Positions 4,535 through 6,521 of a DNA stretch of 6,521 nt are shown here, piece after piece. Origin of the DNA: Holosporales bacterium. Its GTDB lineage: Bacteria; Pseudomonadota; Alphaproteobacteria; RUG11792. Where the stretch lies: positions 1-6,521 of the forward strand of contig JAIROR010000106.1 in the NCBI GenBank assembly GCA_031257415.1, written 5' to 3'. The position numbers and the translations under genes were made by a program. The notes beneath the pieces were generated by a model. That model was not told the DNA's origin. It worked only from the letters and a program-made list of their open reading frames with translations, and searched no databases. Positions within the stretch are counted from its first letter, which is position 1. Each line of letters starts with the position of its first letter.

Positions 4535-5347
4535 TCAATTGTCACTCTCGCTCTGCTGGCCGGCGGCATCCTTATTCTCTGTTATATTGATAAACTTCAG
4601 CAGATCGGCAAGTTCATAGCGTGCCGCTATATGGGAGAGGCTCGTTTGGGCAACCGTGGATTTCTTATCAACGAGCGTCAGCCCAGTCAGGAACATCTCT
4701 CTAAAGATGACCCTCTCTCTAAACCCCTTGGCAAGTCTGAATCCTATCCTTTTTGAAAGGGCCGCCAAAACTTTCTCAAGCTCGATCCTGTTCTTCGACG
4801 CTATGTTGGCCATTCTGTTAAGTAGAACGATCCAATCTATCGTTCCCTTTGATCTGATAGCTTTCTGCTTTTTCTGTTCCCATACCATCTCCGCATACGA
4901 ACTTGGAGTGAGTTCAGAATTATTAATGACGTCCTTTATCCTCACCAGTAAGTCTAAATCAACGAAGCTTTCGTTGATGGGGGTTATTAATGTATCGGCA
5001 TATGAATGCGCATATCTTGAGAGATCATTGTCATGTCCCGGAGTATCGACAACTATATAATCGCAGTCAATAAGATTCTCTATTGCCCTCATGAAGTTCA
5101 TTCTGTTTTCGGATTCATTGTCTACAAAGAAAATTGGCCGGTGTATTGGCAACGTCAGGCTAGAATCAATTTTGTGGGTCTTCTCTCTATTTTCTATATA
5201 CCTCGAAAACGTTCCCTGCTTGGCATCAACATCTATCGTCCCAACTTTATAGCCACTGTTGAGAAGACTTACAGCAAGATGCATAGCGAGAGTCGACTTC
5301 CCAGTCCCCCCCTTTTCGTTACCGAACACTATTACTTTGTTAGCCAT
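4535..5347 (-). CDS. mipZ: Division-plane positioning ATPase MipZ
   Basis: MipZ is a ParA/MinD-superfamily P-loop ATPase. In Caulobacter it forms gradients from the polar ParB-parS complexes and inhibits FtsZ assembly, so division occurs at mid-cell. The 270-aa length fits. The start reads VIVFGNEKGGTGKSTLAMHL, with a deviant Walker A at 12-19 (signature Lys12 and Lys17). Lys12 and Asp41 match Caulobacter Lys13 and the hydrolysis residue Asp42. The switch region IDVDAKQGTFSRYIENR (38-54) resembles the MipZ form. The Walker B-type DTPG is at 101-104, and TPINESFVDLDLL follows. Later MipZ-specific blocks are DWIVLLNRMA, KRIGFRLAKGFRERVIFREM and GLTLVDKK. It has its own promoter but only a weak Shine-Dalgarno. 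The Fe-S carrier gene follows immediately. There are no parA/parB genes in the window. Confidence 0.92.
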   Translation of the reverse strand: MANKVIVFGNEKGGTGKSTLAMHLAVSLLNSGYKVGTIDVDAKQGTFSRYIENREKTHKIDSSLTLPIHRPIFFVDNESENRMNFMRAIENLIDCDYIVVDTPGHDNDLSRYAHSYADTLITPINESFVDLDLLVRIKDVINNSELTPSSYAEMVWEQKKQKAIRSKGTIDWIVLLNRMANIASKNRIELEKVLAALSKRIGFRLAKGFRERVIFREMFLTGLTLVDKKSTVAQTSLSHIAARYELADLLKFINITENKDAAGQQSESDN

Positions 5348-5385
5348 ATATTACTGGTAGTAGCCATAATGTACATCACCCACTA

Positions 5386-5413
5386 ATGATACCTCATAAG
5401 AGCAACGTGTCAA
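5386..5413 (-). promoter_or_regulatory. mipZ promoter
   Basis: On the minus strand a perfect TTGACA (5408-5413), a 16-base spacer and TATCAT (5386-5391) form a strong sigma70-type promoter. The start is expected near 5379, leaving a leader of about 32 nt before the mipZ ATG. The leader holds another ATG (ATGGCTACTACC), 20 nt upstream and out of frame with mipZ, and no good Shine-Dalgarno. Confidence 0.65.
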
Positions 5414-5484
5414 TACACACAATACCTCGAACGCCCTCAATACCATTGATGAACCCGCATAAAATTGTAGTGGTTGCAAAAATG

Positions 5485-6345
5485 TCACCTTAATTTATAT
5501 TCCCGCGTATTTTTCGTATTTTTAAAATCATCAATCTTCCGAGACAGACGGCGCAGTACTTTCTTGTTTTTCACGATATCCACTAACGGCTCATACTCCC
5601 ACGACAATGAAAATGTTTTCTCATCCACCTTATTGTATTTTATTTTTCCGCTTTCTAGAAACGATATTGTTTTTTCGCATAGCCTGTCCTGCGCCTCTTC
5701 CGATGCTTTGATTGCCTCAACGTTATCAAGAACAGATGAAAAATACTTCATCAGTGATAAATTATTAACAGCTTTCTTTATTTCTGAATTATAGTTTATG
5801 GTCCTGAACAAGCTGATCGGAACATTCTTATTAGCCAAATAAACACCGGAGACCATAAACAGGAAAAGCGCTCCAAAAGCTGCCGAACAAAAGCGGCGCC
5901 AATCCACTTCTTTGATTCTCTCAAGTTGGCACCAAGCCAAATACAATACAAAGCCCAGGGCGTTTACTAAAACCACAATAAGATTCCCAGTTTTATGCAT
6001 CTGCGGATAGTCGTGAGCAATACCTGAGACGTTCAAGAAATAATCATATAAGGCATCAGAAACATTAATAACCGAGAATGAAGCCAAAGCTATAAGCGGG
6101 AATCCATATTTTGTATTCTGCCGAATCTTGCTATTCTTCAAAAAGAACGTTCCTAGAACAACAAACACAGCAGCCCCAAACATATACGAAACACACAACC
6201 AATAATCGTCAATAAAAAATAGCGAAAATGGAAATGGAGGGATGACAAGATCAGTTGTGTCTCCGACAAATATACACAGGATTGTACAAAACATGTATAA
6301 AAACAGCAAAACAGCCATGTGCAACGCATTGCAGATTGCTTTCAT
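5485..6345 (-). CDS. Five-helix membrane protein, function unknown
   Basis: I do not recognise the family. The ATG at 6345 is preferred because GGAG (6353-6356) lies seven bases upstream; a start at 6372 has no such signal. The product is 286 aa. Hydrophobic segments lie at about residues 7-28, 48-69, 81-100, 121-140 and 153-171. Basic loops after the second helix (KNSKIRQNTK) and the fourth (QLERIKEVDWRR) suggest those loops are cytoplasmic, with the N-terminus inside. By that topology the soluble C-terminal part (172-286) would face the periplasm. That part is helical, then has a strand-like stretch (KTFSLSWEYEPL) and a very basic tail (KNKKVLRRLSRK). It precedes mipZ on the same strand by 137 bp, but mipZ has its own promoter, so a functional link is not implied. 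Confidence 0.75.
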   Translation of the reverse strand: MKAICNALHMAVLLFLYMFCTILCIFVGDTTDLVIPPFPFSLFFIDDYWLCVSYMFGAAVFVVLGTFFLKNSKIRQNTKYGFPLIALASFSVINVSDALYDYFLNVSGIAHDYPQMHKTGNLIVVLVNALGFVLYLAWCQLERIKEVDWRRFCSAAFGALFLFMVSGVYLANKNVPISLFRTINYNSEIKKAVNNLSLMKYFSSVLDNVEAIKASEEAQDRLCEKTISFLESGKIKYNKVDEKTFSLSWEYEPLVDIVKNKKVLRRLSRKIDDFKNTKNTREYKLR

Positions 6346-6394
6346 ATCTAGGCTCCAAAAACATACCACCATATACAGTATATTACTATTTACC

Positions 6395-6520
6395 TCATTT
6401 GTACAGATAAATTGTATACCAAATTAACAAGTAACTCCTAAAAACAAGGAGACAAGTAGATCGACTGTCTTTGTTTAACTCGGACAAGTATTCGTGGAAC
6501 GTATCGCCTGCCTCAAGAAA
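6395..6520 (-). CDS. Possible 3' end of an unknown ORF, cut by window edge
   Basis: A minus-strand frame is open from the right edge to a TGA at 6395-6397, 41 codons, beginning FLEAGDTFHEYLSELNKDS and ending WYTIYLYK. The first part looks protein-like (amphipathic and charged); the end is aromatic and hydrophobic and may be read past a lost stop. It ends 49 bp before the membrane protein gene on the same strand, so it could be the preceding gene of an operon. It is too short to identify, and chance openness cannot be excluded. Confidence 0.25.
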   Translation of the reverse strand, partial: FLEAGDTFHEYLSELNKDSRSTCLLVFRSYLLIWYTIYLYK

Positions 6521-6521
6521 A

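Overview
The window looks like a piece of an alphaproteobacterial chromosome. The 30S protein S4 has the alphaproteobacterial form (204 aa, C-terminus [11 protein letters not shown]). A MipZ-type division ATPase, a family typical of alphaproteobacteria without MinCDE, is also present. The moderate-to-low GC content, large repeat-filled gaps, a decayed transposase and several small mobile repeats suggest a host-associated or reducing genome, possibly of the Rickettsiales/Holosporales kind. That placement is inference; no sequence here fixes the genus.

Layout. Positions 1-131 hold one copy of a promoter-bearing repeat whose inverted partner lies at 3788-3917. Positions 300-593 (minus strand) are the broken N-terminus of an IS630-family transposase. 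Three genes then run rightwards. rpsD (757-1371) has its own good promoter. lolA (1893-2489) encodes a periplasmic lipoprotein carrier. The third gene (2664-3386) encodes an unrecognised secreted coiled-coil protein. Between rpsD and lolA sit two adjacent palindromic MITE-like elements; the first carries a 27-bp minisatellite. After the third gene comes an 85-bp tandem duplication whose second copy is split by another MITE of the same family. The intact copy shows the empty TA target next to the filled one.

The right half runs leftwards: the tail of an unknown ORF (6520-6395), a five-helix membrane protein (6345-5485), mipZ (5347-4535) with a good promoter, and an A-type iron-sulfur carrier (4533-4207) that starts one base after the mipZ stop. 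The two gene blocks converge on the repeat-rich gap at 3387-4206. That gap also holds a promoter, a leader hairpin, a strong Shine-Dalgarno and a 77-codon ORF (3931-4164) of unknown reality.

The genes serve housekeeping roles: ribosome assembly, outer-membrane lipoprotein sorting, division-site placement and Fe-S delivery. I see no defence or biosynthetic system. The most unusual content is the family of TA-flanked palindromic elements with an internally amplified array, and the inverted promoter/leader repeat.
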